Of a stretch of 64,000 bases of DNA, positions 26,665-38,318 are shown one piece after another. The notes under the pieces were generated by a model that saw only the letters and a program-made list of their open reading frames with translations, did not search any database and was not told where the DNA came from. Each line of letters starts with the position of its first letter. Position 1 is the first letter of the stretch. This DNA comes from Liquorilactobacillus sucicola DSM 21376 = JCM 15457 (GTDB lineage: Bacteria > Bacillota > Bacilli > Lactobacillales > Lactobacillaceae), in the NCBI RefSeq assembly GCF_000612445.1, contig NZ_BALC01000004.1, forward strand, positions 186,001 through 250,000, read 5' to 3'. The position numbers and the translations under genes were made by a program.

Positions 26665-26698
26665 ACGACCAAAAATTTGTGAGAAGATTTTTGGTCGT
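26665..26698. terminator. Terminator between RpiR and GH1 genes
   Basis: A 12-bp perfect stem (ACGACCAAAAAT/ATTTTTGGTCGT) with a 10-nt loop lies between these convergent genes, with T-rich sequence downstream. Confidence 0.75.
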
Positions 26699-26773
26699 CT
26701 GTTTATGCTTTTTTGTTACATCGTTGAAGTATTGTAAATTTTTGTGCTACTCTCTAAAATTGTTTGTTAGAAT

Positions 26774-28213
<1,440 letters not shown>

Positions 28214-28258
28214 CTAAGTCGTCTCCTTTTTATTTTATTTTCTTAAGTATAAACTGTT

Positions 28259-28274
28259 TTGGATGCGCTAACAT
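28259..28274 (+). promoter_or_regulatory. cre-like CcpA site upstream of GH1 gene
   Basis: TTGGATGCGCTAACAT matches the cre consensus at 15 of 16 positions, 46 bp upstream of the GH1 start. Confidence 0.6.
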
Positions 28275-28469
28275 AAGAAGCGAGCAAATAGTAACAGTAA
28301 TCGAAGAAAAGTATTATGTTACAATTCTGAAACGATTGTGGTTAATACAGGGGTAGAGGTACTTAAATTAGTATAAAAGTTGATAAAAACAGATCAAATA
28401 AAATACATTTACAAAAAATTAATACTTTTTGACGTACGCTGGATAAATAAGATATAAAGCTGAAAAATA

Positions 28470-28663
28470 GAAAGGGGTGGGTCAAAAAAATACCGCCAAA
28501 GTTAAAGTAAAAACTTTAACGCTGACGGTATGCCTAATTCTTTGGAGAGCCTGGAACGCAGTGGGCACGACTTGAAGCCACGAAAACATGTCTCCAAGTT
28601 CCAGCTTAGGGTAGGATGGAAAAGACTCAAACTAACCCAAAGGACAACCACTGACCCTCTTTC
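28470..28663. repeat. MITE-like or structured element
   Basis: About 195 bp without coding potential begin GAAAGGGGTGGGTCA and end TGACCCTCTTTC, roughly inverted termini. Inside lie a strong hairpin (TACCG...GTTAAAGT/ACTTTAAC...CGGTA, 28491-28530) and a weaker CTGGAAC/GTTCCAG pair. It could be a small non-autonomous transposon or a structured RNA; copies elsewhere would decide. Confidence 0.35.
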
Positions 28664-28755
28664 AAACCTTTTTCATATCTAAAAGCGTGAATAAAACAGT
28701 ATCTCTCGCTGATTAAAATTGAAAGGATCAATGTAAGGTTGCTGGCAATAACACA

Positions 28756-30118
28756 TTAGACTTGTTTGTTATTTAATGATGTCATTTTGAAAAAGTAGCT
28801 TGCGATTAGACCAAACATTACCAATGCTAGAACGAACGAGAGCCAGGAGAAATGTTGGAGACCGCTAACCACACCGCTCTTAGCCTGCAGTAGGGCGCCT
28901 ACTGTAGTTCCTAATGCACCCATGAACATTTGAAGAGTTTGGACGATTGCTGTAGCGTCCGCCTTTTCAAGTTCGTTTTCATCTGCAATTGCGGCAGTTT
29001 GCGCGCTCGTGTATGCCATGTTTCGCCCAATAATGAATATAATATATAGCCCGATAATCAAGATTAAGGATAAATGACGTGACCATATGGCTATACAAAA
29101 GACGACTATTGTAAAAATAGCATTACCTAAATATAACGGCAGTTTTGGTCCCTTTAAGTCATATAGTCTTCCGAAGAATGGCGTTAAGAATGCACAAAAG
29201 AGTACCTGGCAGTAAGGAAAAACCTGCCCAAAAGCTTGAAGTATGCAGAAAGCTTTGAAGATACGTTGGAATAATCAAGTTTAAACCCAACATAATGAAC
29301 ATGTAGAGTGCAATGGGAATTAACAGTGAAACAAATCTTGCCTTTGCGAATAATTTTAAATTCAAAAAGCTGTGTGTGGAAGTGATTCCCCGCCAGATAA
29401 ATGCTATTAATGTTACGAGTGCGATAACGAACCAAGTCCAATTAAGTGCACCGCCTTCTAGCTGATTAACCAGTAGCAAAGCTGTTGTTAAGCAAATTGC
29501 CAGTAGTACAAAAGCTACAACATCAAACGGCTTATTTAACGGATGCCGTTTGATCTCACCAACCGTTTTCCAACCTATCAGCAACGAGGCTACTGGGGCA
29601 AGCAATAGGATAAAGAAGATTGAACGCCAGCCCAATGTATCAACCAACGCACCACCATATGTTGGACCAAAAGATGGTGCCAAACTGACTACCATTGCGG
29701 CTAACCCCATCCATGTACCGACTTTAGAGTAAGGGACAGTTGCCACAACGATATTAAAGACGAGTGGCATCGCAATTCCGGCAGCAATACCTTCTAGGAT
29801 ACGTCCGAAAAGCAGTAGTTCCACACTTGGTGCCAGACCTCCAATCAATGTTCCTACCATGAATACCAATACGCTGGTCAACCACAAATTGCGACTGCTA
29901 TAGCGTTTGACCAGATATGCACTGGTTGTCATCATCACTGTAACTGCTAATAGATAGGCTGTCGTGACCCATTGGATGGAATTCAGATTAGTATTGAATT
30001 CTTTTGACAAAACTGGAAATGTGACGTTCATCGCTGTTTCTGCCATGATTCCTGAGAATGAGACTAGGGCCACAGCTACAATGCTCAACATTGTTTTTAA
30101 TGAAACTTTCTCTTTCAT
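28756..30118 (-). pseudogene. MFS drug transporter (DHA2-like), frameshifted
   Basis: The first ~300 residues (29210-30118) are an MFS protein with TAYLLAVTVMM, the GRILEGIAAGIAMP region and motif C (APSFGPTYGGALVD), as in EmrB/QacA-type exporters. Near 29205 the frame is lost and ends as ILRKTI-stop. The other frame continues without a break as CAFLTPFFGRLYDLKGPKLP and on through the 28756-29061 frame (GRNMAYTSAQ...). One indel therefore splits a ~454-residue gene. PadR and DUF1129 genes diverge from it, a frequent arrangement for PadR-controlled exporters. Confidence 0.85.
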
Positions 30119-30135
30119 AAAATAACTCCCTTGAT

Positions 30136-30183
30136 TTCAAAAATAAACGCTGAACCCCCATTTCTGGTAGTTCAGCGTTTATA
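30136..30183 (-). terminator. Hairpin with T-run in the MFS leader (attenuator?)
   Basis: ATAAACGCTGAAC and GTTCAGCGTTTAT form a 13-bp perfect stem followed by TTTTT on the minus strand, ~20 nt before the MFS start. No gene ends here, so it may act as an attenuator of the MFS transcript. Confidence 0.6.
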
Positions 30184-30477
30184 CTCGCTAGATTGAGTTG
30201 CTTCTCTGTACTTCTAATTTAACTGATTCAAAAAGACAAGTCAACACCTAAAATTATTAACTGAATTTCTATGTTCTTAATTTTATGCAAACAGCTGCTC
30301 TTATTCAGGGACAGTTTAAAAGCGATTTTTTATTAATTTCATTGTAATACTTGTTAGGTAGCAAAGCTTGAAAGTTTCATCTATCTAACTACTATGCTTT
30401 ACAAACTAGTGAAGGATGTGTTATATTTCAAATACGGTAGTTGCTATTACATACTAGTGATTGAAAGGAATGGCGTA

Positions 30478-30807
30478 TTGAGTAAAACACAAATGTTAAA
30501 AGGTGTTTTAGAGGGCTGTGTTTTACAAATTGTTGCACAGCATGAAACATATGGGTATCAACTTGTCCAAGAACTGCGAGCCGTGGGTTTTACAGATGTA
30601 ATAGGTGGAACGATCTATCCAATTTTGCAAAAACTTGAAAAAAAGTCACTTATTATCGGCAAGATGAAACCATCACCTGAAGGACCTAGTCGCAAGTATT
30701 TCAGTATTACTCCAGATGGAAGGGCGGAGCTAACAGCATTTTTGCGGGACTGGCAAGAAATTAATAACAATGTCAAACGGATCTTTAAATTAGGGGGAGA
30801 AGAATGA
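30478..30807 (+). CDS. PadR-family transcriptional regulator
   Basis: The 109-residue protein is a PadR winged helix: MLKGVLEGCVLQIVAQHETY, the GGTIYPILQKLEKKSLI recognition region, EGPSRKYFSITPDGRAEL wing and a helical dimerisation tail. TTG 30478 is chosen because GAAAGGA lies 8 nt upstream; the frame continues further upstream only without a ribosome binding site. The stop overlaps the next gene (ATGA), so the two are coupled. It probably represses its own operon and the divergent, now broken, MFS exporter. Confidence 0.88.
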   Translation: MSKTQMLKGVLEGCVLQIVAQHETYGYQLVQELRAVGFTDVIGGTIYPILQKLEKKSLIIGKMKPSPEGPSRKYFSITPDGRAELTAFLRDWQEINNNVKRIFKLGGEE

Positions 30808-31661
30808 ACAAAGAAGATACACGAACGAAATTATTGAGGGATGAAACAAATAAGCTCAGAAAGCAGTTAAAAGAACCAAATGCAATATTCTTTGATGATT
30901 TAAGAAGTTATTTGATTACTTCAGGGATTTTCTACGCCGAAGAAGATGTCACTGAACAGATATACAATGTCTGTCTTGATTTGATTGAGGCGCAAGAAAA
31001 TGGACAAACTGCTAAAGAGTATTTTGGTAAAGACAGCCGAAAACTGGCAAATAGTATGATCAAAAATTTTAAAAAAGCCAGCCTTAGAGAGATGATTAAT
31101 ATAACTTGCATTCCCATTGGTATTTTTTGGCTGATTACTTTTTTTAGTGACTTTGCCAATCCTGGAACGCTTAAAATAAATATTTTAGAGTACTTTTTGA
31201 TGGCTGTGCTATCGGTTGCATTGACGTGTATAGTTTTCAGTCTAGTTCATAAATCAGTCTATCTAAGTGAAGATAATATTTTTCGCAAGTCAAAAACAGC
31301 AGGTTTTATTCTCGGTACCGCCTTTTTTGCAAGCTTTGTCTTGTTGTTCTCAGCTATTTCATTTTGGACTCCAGCCTTTTTGACAATAAGAATTATATAT
31401 CCTTATGATACAATTCTTATTTTAGCTTTAGCAGTTGTCTTCGTTACCTGGATTATTAGCAGTAAACAGATTTACCTGTATCCGATAACACCATTTGTTG
31501 TTTTGATAGCAATAGTGGGAATTATTCAAAGGATACCTGTGATGGTTGCTGCTATAGGAGCAGACAATGTCAAATATCTGGCAATTGGGGCTGCTGTAAT
31601 CGGATTTTTAGCCAATATCATCTGGACAAGAATTCAGGTAAAGAAAGTAGCAAACGATTAA
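30804..31661 (+). CDS. DUF1129-family membrane protein
   Basis: The 285-residue protein has a cytoplasmic N-terminal part (~1-95) with NGQTAKEYFGKDSRKLANSM, as in DUF1129/DUF1048-like proteins that accompany PadR regulators. Six hydrophobic segments follow (~100-280). It overlaps the PadR gene by 4 nt. Its function in the family is not established; a membrane partner in envelope or antimicrobial stress response is the usual guess. Confidence 0.75.
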   Translation: MNKEDTRTKLLRDETNKLRKQLKEPNAIFFDDLRSYLITSGIFYAEEDVTEQIYNVCLDLIEAQENGQTAKEYFGKDSRKLANSMIKNFKKASLREMINITCIPIGIFWLITFFSDFANPGTLKINILEYFLMAVLSVALTCIVFSLVHKSVYLSEDNIFRKSKTAGFILGTAFFASFVLLFSAISFWTPAFLTIRIIYPYDTILILALAVVFVTWIISSKQIYLYPITPFVVLIAIVGIIQRIPVMVAAIGADNVKYLAIGAAVIGFLANIIWTRIQVKKVAND

Positions 31662-31781
31662 GTGTTGTCGGCATAACACATTTTTTAACATAATTAAAAT
31701 AGCTTTTATGAGTTGTTTGAAATTGCAGGATTATTATGAAAAGTACTTCTAGTTTAAAATACTTTTTATTTTATTATCACC

Positions 31782-31808
31782 GCTTCCGTTGAGGGAGCTT
31801 TTTTTATC
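31782..31808 (+). terminator. Terminator of the PadR-DUF1129 operon
   Basis: GCTTCC/GGGAGC stem (one G-T pair) with a 5-nt loop is followed by nine T. Apart from this, the spacer 31662-32000 shows nothing recognisable. Confidence 0.7.
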
Positions 31809-32000
31809 TGTACTAATCTTTTCAAGCGAGTTAGGGAAAATTTATTATGTTCACTTTGTTGCTTGGAGAAATGGGAAAAATATATGTACTTCCGAAAAAA
31901 AGTAAGACTAAATTCTTCGAATAAAAAACGAACATACGTTTGATTATATGAAACTTCGGGCTTAAGATGAAATCAATCTTAAAAGAAAGGGAGTTATCAT

Positions 32001-35000
32001 ATGGCTCAAGCAGTATTAGAAGCACAAAAAAGGTCAAGCAAAAAACAGGGAGGTGAAAATGCTAAAGCTAAAAAGCAAGTAGCCAAGTCCACTACTAAGC
32101 AGCGTCGAAAGAAGCAAACACAAGAGAAAAAAGCTGCTGCAGTTTCAAAAATCTCTAAGGGCAAGTATGTAGATTTGAAAGACACACGCTTCTACGTTGA
32201 CAGCCACGGGAACAAGCTAAAAGGTTTGAATAAGATTAACGGGAAATTGCAGTATTTTGATCAAATCTCCGGAGCACAGGTCAAAGGAGAGTTTGCAAAA
32301 GTTGACGGAACGACTTATTATTTTGATCAAATCTCGGGGAATGCTGTACCATATGTTTTAACAGAGGACAACAAGATCTCTGCCTATCAAAGTGATGGTA
32401 AACCGGCTAAATGGGGCTTTTTCACCGCTCAAAACGGTGACATTTACTACTTTAATGAGGATGGTTCATATGCTGCAGGTTTGCAGACAATTGACGGTAT
32501 AGTTTATTTCTTCGATGAAGCAGGTCATCTAGCTAAAGATACGTTAGAAACAGCGGATGGTAGCACATATTACGCAGATGCAGCAACTGGTCAAGTTGTC
32601 AAATTGATCCCTCAAAGGATTCCAAGTCGAGTAAGTTCTGCCAAAGCGATTGCGAGTTTTGCAGCCCATAATGTTGCACATTCCGCTAACAAAAAAAGTT
32701 TTGAAGAAATCGATGGCTATTTAACAGCCGATTCATGGTATCGTCCTAAAGAAATCTTGGTTGATGGACAGTTATGGGAAAAATCAGGTAAGGCTGATTT
32801 TCGGCCGCTATTAATGTCATGGTGGCCCACCAAAAGTATTCAAGCGGATTACATCAACTACATGATCGAACAGGGAATTGTAGAAAGCAAGCGTAAATTT
32901 ACTGCTAAGGATAGCCCACGAGTGCTCAATAATGCAGTACAAAATGTTCAGATAGCATTGGAAAAGAATTTAACGATAACAGCATCTGCCAACTGGCTGC
33001 GTCAATTGATTCATAGTTTTATTAAAACAGAAGCAATTTGGAACAAGTCTTCTGAAAGTGTAAGTTCAGATGGGCTGCAGTCATTACAAGGCGGATTCCT
33101 AACTTATAAGAACAGCCGACTGACGCCAAAGGCCAACTCGGATTATCGTATTTTAGGCTATGTACCGTCATATATTAAAAATAATGAGAATAAAGGGTCA
33201 GAATTTTTGTTAGCAAATGATATCGACAACTCCAATCCGGTGGTGCAAGCTGAAGAATTGAACTGGCTGCATTATTTATTGAATTTTGGTTCGATCACGG
33301 GAAATGATGCGGCAGCCAATTTTGATGGTATTCGGGTTGATGCAGTTGACAATGTTGACGCGGATCTATTGCATATAGCAGCTGAGTACTTCAAAAATGC
33401 TTATCATGTCGATCAAAGTGACCAAGCTGCTAATGCACATTTATCGATTTTGGAGGATTGGGGATCGGATGACCCGCAATATATTTATGACCAAGGTGCT
33501 AATCAATTAACAATGGATGATTATTTTGTTGGTCAAATGAACTATTCTTTGGAAAATAAACCAGGAACAAATGACAAAATGCTTCGCTTTCTACAATGGT
33601 ATTTGATTGATCGGGCTAACAACAGTACTGAGAACACAGCTATTCCCAATTATACGTTTGTGCGAGCACATGATTCTAACTCACAAGATCAAATTCAAGC
33701 AGCAGTTCAAGCTGCTACAGGTGGAGAGTACGGCGTATTTAACTGGGAACAGCTGCAGCAAGGTTTAGAATTGTACTACAAAGATCAAACCGCAACTAAT
33801 AAGCAATACAACCGGCATAATATGCCAAGCACTTATGCAATGCTTTTGACCAACAAAGATACGATTCCGCGAGTATATTATGGTGATATGTATCTTGAAG
33901 GCGGACAATATATGTCTGCTAAGACCATTTACTACGATACAATTGCTAACCTATTAAGGACAAGGATTAAATATGTTGCTGGTGGGCAAACAATGTCTGT
34001 TGACCATAATGATATTTTGACCAGCATTCGTTTTGGCAAAGGAGCACTGACTGCGGATGATCACGGCACAGACGAAACACGGACAGAAGGAATAGGTGTA
34101 ATTGTCAGCAATAACACCGATCTGAAACTATCAGATGATGAACAGGTCGTATTGCAAATGGGTGCTGCACATCGTAACCAAGCTTATCGCGCAGCTGTCT
34201 TGACTACTGAATCCGGAATAGTTAACTACACATCTGATGAAGGTGCTCCAATCGTCTATACCGATGACGAGGGAAACTTGATTTTTAAGAACCGCGATGT
34301 AGTAATCGATGGGCTTAGCGAGGCAAACACAAGTGTTCAAGGATATGCTAATTCACAAGTAACTGGTTATCTAGCTGTTTGGGTACCGGTGGGGGCAGCA
34401 ACTAATCAAGATGCACGCACATCAGCAGCGGCAACGCCATCAACTGACGGTAAAATTTTCCATTCCAATGCAGCGTTAGATTCAAATGTACTCTTTGAAG
34501 GCTTTTCAAATTTCATATCTTACCCAGAGATTCACGATGACAATGCAAATGTTGTCATTGCAAAAAATGTGGGATTATTTAAGTCATTAGGATTTACCAG
34601 CTTTGAGCTGGCTCCACAATATCGTTCAAGCGGAGATAAGACATTCTTAGATTCAACCATCGATAATGGCTATGCTTTCACTGATCGGTACGATCTTGGA
34701 TTCGGGAAACCAACAAAATATGGGACAGTTGCTGATTTGCGGAATGCGATTAAAACACTGCATGCCGTGGGAATTCAGGCAATTGCCGATTGGGTACCTG
34801 ATCAGATTTATAATTTGCCAACTAAAGAACTAGTAACAGTTGATCGAACAGATGAAAGAGGCAACCTATTAGCAGATTCCAAGATCCATAACCGTTTGTA
34901 TGTTGCAAATACAATTGGTGGCGGTAAATACCAAAAATTGTATGGAGGAGCTTTTTTAAACCTATTAGAAACCGAATATCCTGATTTATTTACTGCTATT

Positions 35001-35213
35001 CAATCATCTAATGGTAAAGCTATTGATCCGAGTGTTAGAATCACTAGCTGGTCTGCCAAGTATTTCAACGGAACAAATATTTTAGGACGCGGCAGTGATT
35101 ATGTTTTACGCAGCCCGCATAGCAACTATTTCTACGTTGGAGAAAATTCAGCAGTAGCGCAGAAGTTTTTGCCATCAACTCTTGTAGCTGAACACGATCA
35201 GTCGAATGAGTAG
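32001..35213 (+). CDS. GH70 glucansucrase lacking a signal peptide
   Basis: The 1070-residue protein contains a complete circularly permuted GH70 core. Motif II is [11 protein letters not shown] (nucleophile Asp447), motif [14 protein letters not shown] (acid/base Glu485), motif [12 protein letters not shown] (Asp558) and motif [13 protein letters not shown] (~929-940). The residues after Asp558 are SNS, between the types of L. reuteri dextran- and reuteransucrases, so linkage type is uncertain. Residues ~55-200 are YG-type glucan-binding repeats. The N-terminus ([18 protein letters not shown]) is Lys-rich with no hydrophobic segment, and there is no C-terminal repeat region. AAAGGGAG precedes the ATG. 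Sucrose is normally used outside the cell, so export is puzzling. Confidence 0.9.
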   Translation: MAQAVLEAQKRSSKKQGGENAKAKKQVAKSTTKQRRKKQTQEKKAAAVSKISKGKYVDLKDTRFYVDSHGNKLKGLNKINGKLQYFDQISGAQVKGEFAKVDGTTYYFDQISGNAVPYVLTEDNKISAYQSDGKPAKWGFFTAQNGDIYYFNEDGSYAAGLQTIDGIVYFFDEAGHLAKDTLETADGSTYYADAATGQVVKLIPQRIPSRVSSAKAIASFAAHNVAHSANKKSFEEIDGYLTADSWYRPKEILVDGQLWEKSGKADFRPLLMSWWPTKSIQADYINYMIEQGIVESKRKFTAKDSPRVLNNAVQNVQIALEKNLTITASANWLRQLIHSFIKTEAIWNKSSESVSSDGLQSLQGGFLTYKNSRLTPKANSDYRILGYVPSYIKNNENKGSEFLLANDIDNSNPVVQAEELNWLHYLLNFGSITGNDAAANFDGIRVDAVDNVDADLLHIAAEYFKNAYHVDQSDQAANAHLSILEDWGSDDPQYIYDQGANQLTMDDYFVGQMNYSLENKPGTNDKMLRFLQWYLIDRANNSTENTAIPNYTFVRAHDSNSQDQIQAAVQAATGGEYGVFNWEQLQQGLELYYKDQTATNKQYNRHNMPSTYAMLLTNKDTIPRVYYGDMYLEGGQYMSAKTIYYDTIANLLRTRIKYVAGGQTMSVDHNDILTSIRFGKGALTADDHGTDETRTEGIGVIVSNNTDLKLSDDEQVVLQMGAAHRNQAYRAAVLTTESGIVNYTSDEGAPIVYTDDEGNLIFKNRDVVIDGLSEANTSVQGYANSQVTGYLAVWVPVGAATNQDARTSAAATPSTDGKIFHSNAALDSNVLFEGFSNFISYPEIHDDNANVVIAKNVGLFKSLGFTSFELAPQYRSSGDKTFLDSTIDNGYAFTDRYDLGFGKPTKYGTVADLRNAIKTLHAVGIQAIADWVPDQIYNLPTKELVTVDRTDERGNLLADSKIHNRLYVANTIGGGKYQKLYGGAFLNLLETEYPDLFTAIQSSNGKAIDPSVRITSWSAKYFNGTNILGRGSDYVLRSPHSNYFYVGENSAVAQKFLPSTLVAEHDQSNE

Positions 35214-35284
35214 GGTGAGTGTTTTGTGGCAATCCTTCTTCTTTTTCTGAAATATTTTTTACGATAAGACATAAAAATTCTTTA

Positions 35285-35328
35285 TAAATAAGCAGGGTCA
35301 AAAAGTAATTTTTGGCTCTGCTTATTCA
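35285..35328 (+). terminator. Hairpin after the glucansucrase gene
   Basis: A long stem (AATAAGCAG...CAAAAA with TTTTTG...CTGCTTATT, two mismatches) lies ~70 bp after the stop. The rest of the spacer to 35709 shows only an extended -10 box (TGTTATAAT, 35666-35674) for the next operon. Confidence 0.6.
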
Positions 35329-35709
35329 TGTATTCTGCACAGACGTGTTCCATAAGTCAAAATTTCGCGATAATACTCAAATTTTACCGCGCCTATTGAT
35401 TTGGCTTAAGTACCCAGAGGATAATGACTTTCGAAATTCTTTCTTTTTGGCGGTAAAATTATTTGTTTAATTAACGTTCTCAGAGTAAAAGCTTAATTTT
35501 ACTTTTAGTTAGCGAGCTTCTATAAATAAATTTAATATTTTGATGTTATCGTTCACTATACTTCAAACTACAATTATTGACTACAAGGATGCATGCTGGT
35601 TGCTAGTTGAAGGTTGAGCCAATTATTGAACATACTGGTTAAAATAGTAATTGATATGTGAAGACTGTTATAATAGTTGTTAATAGAACAGACTAAGGGA
35701 ATGACGTTT

Positions 35710-36321
35710 ATGGGAATATATGGGGAGTATGGATCTTATCTTTCTCGGATAAAGGATGATGTGATGAACAAGCTCAGTGTTCTTAACCAAAGGGAGCTTG
35801 ATAACAACCAAACTAAGTTATATGAACATCTTATTGGACGTATTAAGGCTGAAGACAGTATGGTGGAGAAGTGTAGTCGAAAAGGATATGAACTTTCCTC
35901 TAGAAGTGCTCTTTATGAATGCAAGGATGCGATCGGCATTCGAGTTGTTTGCAACTTTATTGATGATGTTTACCGTTCCATTGAACTTTTAAGAGCTGCT
36001 GACTGGTGTGAGATTGTTAAAGAAAAAGACTACATCACGAGGTCGAAACCGAACGGATATCGGAGTTATCATCTTATCTTAAAAGTTGCTACCCCATATC
36101 CTTCCGTCGACTTGAACGATGCGGGGTGCTACTTTGTCGAAGTTCAATTGCGAACGATTGCAATGGATTCATGGGCTAGCTTAGAACATGAAATGAAATA
36201 TAAACATAACATCCGAAATTCAAAGCAAATAGTTAAGGAATTAAAACGATGTGCAGATCAGCTTGCCTCTTGCGATGTTCAAATGCAGACGATTCGGCAG
36301 CTGATCCATGAAAATGATTGA
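35710..36321 (+). CDS. RelA/SpoT-domain protein (small alarmone synthetase-like)
   Basis: ATG 35710 is chosen because AAGGGA lies 10 nt upstream; the product is 203 residues. It has the synthetase-fold pattern of small alarmone synthetases: RSALYECKDAIGIRVVCNF, NGYRSYHLIL and VEVQLRTIAMDSWASLEHEM. There is no hydrolase, TGS or ACT domain. It would make (p)ppGpp from GTP/GDP and ATP if active. It overlaps the response regulator region and forms an operon with a two-component system, an arrangement that suggests coupling of alarmone synthesis to an envelope signal. Confidence 0.85.
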   Translation: MGIYGEYGSYLSRIKDDVMNKLSVLNQRELDNNQTKLYEHLIGRIKAEDSMVEKCSRKGYELSSRSALYECKDAIGIRVVCNFIDDVYRSIELLRAADWCEIVKEKDYITRSKPNGYRSYHLILKVATPYPSVDLNDAGCYFVEVQLRTIAMDSWASLEHEMKYKHNIRNSKQIVKELKRCADQLASCDVQMQTIRQLIHEND

Positions 36322-36334
36322 GGAGCGATGTACG

Positions 36335-37039
36335 ATGCGGATATTGTTAGCTGAAGACGAAAAGGAACTATCAAGAGTCCTTGTTACTGCTATGCATAGT
36401 AAGGGTTATAGTGTTGATCCTGCATATAATGGCTTGGAGGCTGTCGAAAAAGCTAGTCAGGGCGTATATGATCTGATGATTTTTGATGTTATGATGCCTG
36501 TTATGACAGGAATTGAAGCACTAAAAAAGATCCGGGCTGCTGGCGATCAAACTTATATAATCATGCTAACGGCTATGTCTGAAATTGACGATAGAGTTAC
36601 CGGCTTGGATGCGGGGGCGGATGACTATATGACTAAGCCTTTTTCGTTAAAAGAGCTGTTAGCGCGTTTACGTTCCCTCGAAAGACGAAGTGAAAATTAT
36701 ACCAATGATGTTTTAAAATTTGGCGATATCGTTCTTGACAGTAGTGAACAGCGTTTGGAAAGTTTTAATTCAATTAGTCTTTCTGCAAAAGAAACGAAAC
36801 TTTTAAATCTTTTCATCTTAAATGCAGATAAAAAAATAGACAGTGATGTACTCATTGCACATGCTTGGGAAAATGCTGATGATTTGGATCAAGACACACT
36901 ATGGATCTATATCTCATATTTGCGGCAGAAACTTCAATCAGTTAATGCACATGTTGAAATTCAGGGTGAGAAGGGCGGACCTTACCAGCTAGTCAACACT
37001 AACGGGGGGAACTCTAATGATTCAGAAGTTTCGTTATAG
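36335..37039 (+). CDS. OmpR-family response regulator
   Basis: The 234-residue protein has a receiver domain (ILLAEDEKEL acidic pocket, phospho-acceptor Asp51 in MIFDVMMPVM, Lys in DDYMTKPFSLKELLARL). The C-terminal winged helix (~130-228) includes LSAKETKLLNLF and TLWIYISYLRQKL. ATG 36335 follows AGGAG with normal spacing, so the upstream MKMIEERCT is not counted. It lies between the RelA-type gene and the histidine kinase and overlaps the kinase start by 23 nt. Target genes are unknown. Confidence 0.92.
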   Translation: MRILLAEDEKELSRVLVTAMHSKGYSVDPAYNGLEAVEKASQGVYDLMIFDVMMPVMTGIEALKKIRAAGDQTYIIMLTAMSEIDDRVTGLDAGADDYMTKPFSLKELLARLRSLERRSENYTNDVLKFGDIVLDSSEQRLESFNSISLSAKETKLLNLFILNADKKIDSDVLIAHAWENADDLDQDTLWIYISYLRQKLQSVNAHVEIQGEKGGPYQLVNTNGGNSNDSEVSL

Positions 37040-38264
37040 GTTCATCGCTATTTCTACCGCGGCCTTGTTTTTGGTGCTTCTCACGGTAATTGGGAGCATC
37101 ATTGGAATCTCTATTTATCGTGCAAAACAGCAGATCAATAATGTCCTAGTTATACTTTCACAAAATGACGGGCAAATAAATTCCCAAATCAATACGCAAA
37201 ATGTAAAAAAAAGGTTTGGACCTGCATTTAATCGAGAAAGCCTGTACCAGTACCGTTATTTTAGCGTTTCTTTCGATAAAAACGGCAATCAGGCTGGTTT
37301 AGATGACTCTCATATTGTCAGCGTCTCAAGGGAAACAATTATGGATTTAGGTCGTCGTGTATATGATAGTGACAAAAAAACTGGAACCATCAGCTCGCTA
37401 ATGTCAAACTACGCTTATAAAGTGACTAAAAAACCTGACAAAACAACTATCGTTTTTCTCGATCAATCGGTAATCATGGAAAGCACTAATAATATTATGG
37501 AACTTGGGCTCTTCCTTGGGGCAATCAGTCTCGCCCTTTTCACGTTAATTCTGATTGCATTTTCTAAAAGAGCTATTGAACCAATCATTTTAGCTGACAA
37601 ACGGCAAAAAGAGTTTATTACTAATGCAGGACATGAATTAAAAACGCCCTTGTCGATCATCAAGGCAAACACTGAACTGCAAGAGATGATGGATGGCAAA
37701 TCCGAATGGACAACCAGCAATGAGCAGCAAGTAGATCGGCTGACGCGCTTAATCAATAATTTGATCTCATTAGCTCGAATGGAGGAACGGCCCAAAGTTA
37801 CGTTGACTACAATCAATGCTTCGGAAACGTTCAAGAAGGCTGCTGATAGTTTTAAAACCGTTATTGATAAGGAAAAGAAATCTTTTAAAGTAAAGATTAT
37901 GCCAGATTTAAAAATTAAAGCTGATGAAAACAACTTTTACGAATTATGCAATATTTTACTGGACAACGCCAGCAAGTATTGCGATGAAGGTGGTACAGTG
38001 ACTGCTGCGCTTACTTCTGACAAACGACAAAAAAGAGTAATTCTTGCGATTGGGAATACGTATGCAGATGGTAAAAAAACTGATTACAGCAAGTTCTTCG
38101 AGCGCTTTTACCGAGATGACAAGTCGCATAATAGCAAGAAAAAAGGTTACGGTATCGGACTCTCAATGGCTAAGAATTTGGTAGCTTCTTTCAAAGCAAA
38201 ATTAAGTGTACGGTACAGCGGCAATCAAATAATATTCAATATTAGTTTCAAACCGGTCAAGTAA
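37017..38264 (+). CDS. Sensor histidine kinase
   Basis: The 415-residue kinase has an N-terminal membrane segment (~12-35), an extracellular sensor of ~125 residues, and a second membrane segment (~163-185). The HisKA dimerisation domain has His206 in GHELKTPLS, and the ATPase domain has an N-box (ILLDNASKYC) and KKGYGIGLSMAKNL. It phosphorylates the response regulator encoded just upstream. The sensor domain is not a family I recognise, so the signal is unknown. Confidence 0.92.
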   Translation: MIQKFRYRFIAISTAALFLVLLTVIGSIIGISIYRAKQQINNVLVILSQNDGQINSQINTQNVKKRFGPAFNRESLYQYRYFSVSFDKNGNQAGLDDSHIVSVSRETIMDLGRRVYDSDKKTGTISSLMSNYAYKVTKKPDKTTIVFLDQSVIMESTNNIMELGLFLGAISLALFTLILIAFSKRAIEPIILADKRQKEFITNAGHELKTPLSIIKANTELQEMMDGKSEWTTSNEQQVDRLTRLINNLISLARMEERPKVTLTTINASETFKKAADSFKTVIDKEKKSFKVKIMPDLKIKADENNFYELCNILLDNASKYCDEGGTVTAALTSDKRQKRVILAIGNTYADGKKTDYSKFFERFYRDDKSHNSKKKGYGIGLSMAKNLVASFKAKLSVRYSGNQIIFNISFKPVK

Positions 38265-38283
38265 TATACTGGAGAACTTTAAT

Positions 38284-38318
38284 GGTCATTCATCTCAGAT
38301 GGGTGGCTTTTTTATTTC
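38284..38318 (+). terminator. Terminator of the RelA-RR-HK operon
   Basis: CATTCATCT pairs with AGATGGGTG (two G-T pairs) over a 3-nt loop and is followed by TTTTTTA. The convergent yibF gene ends just beyond. Confidence 0.65.

Noticed and set aside
29184-29441. Separate 85-aa minus-strand gene
   Set aside because: It is an alternative frame across the frameshifted MFS gene and does not encode any MFS continuation.
37463-37933. 156-aa minus-strand ORF opposite the histidine kinase
   Set aside because: Shadow of the kinase frame with no independent features.
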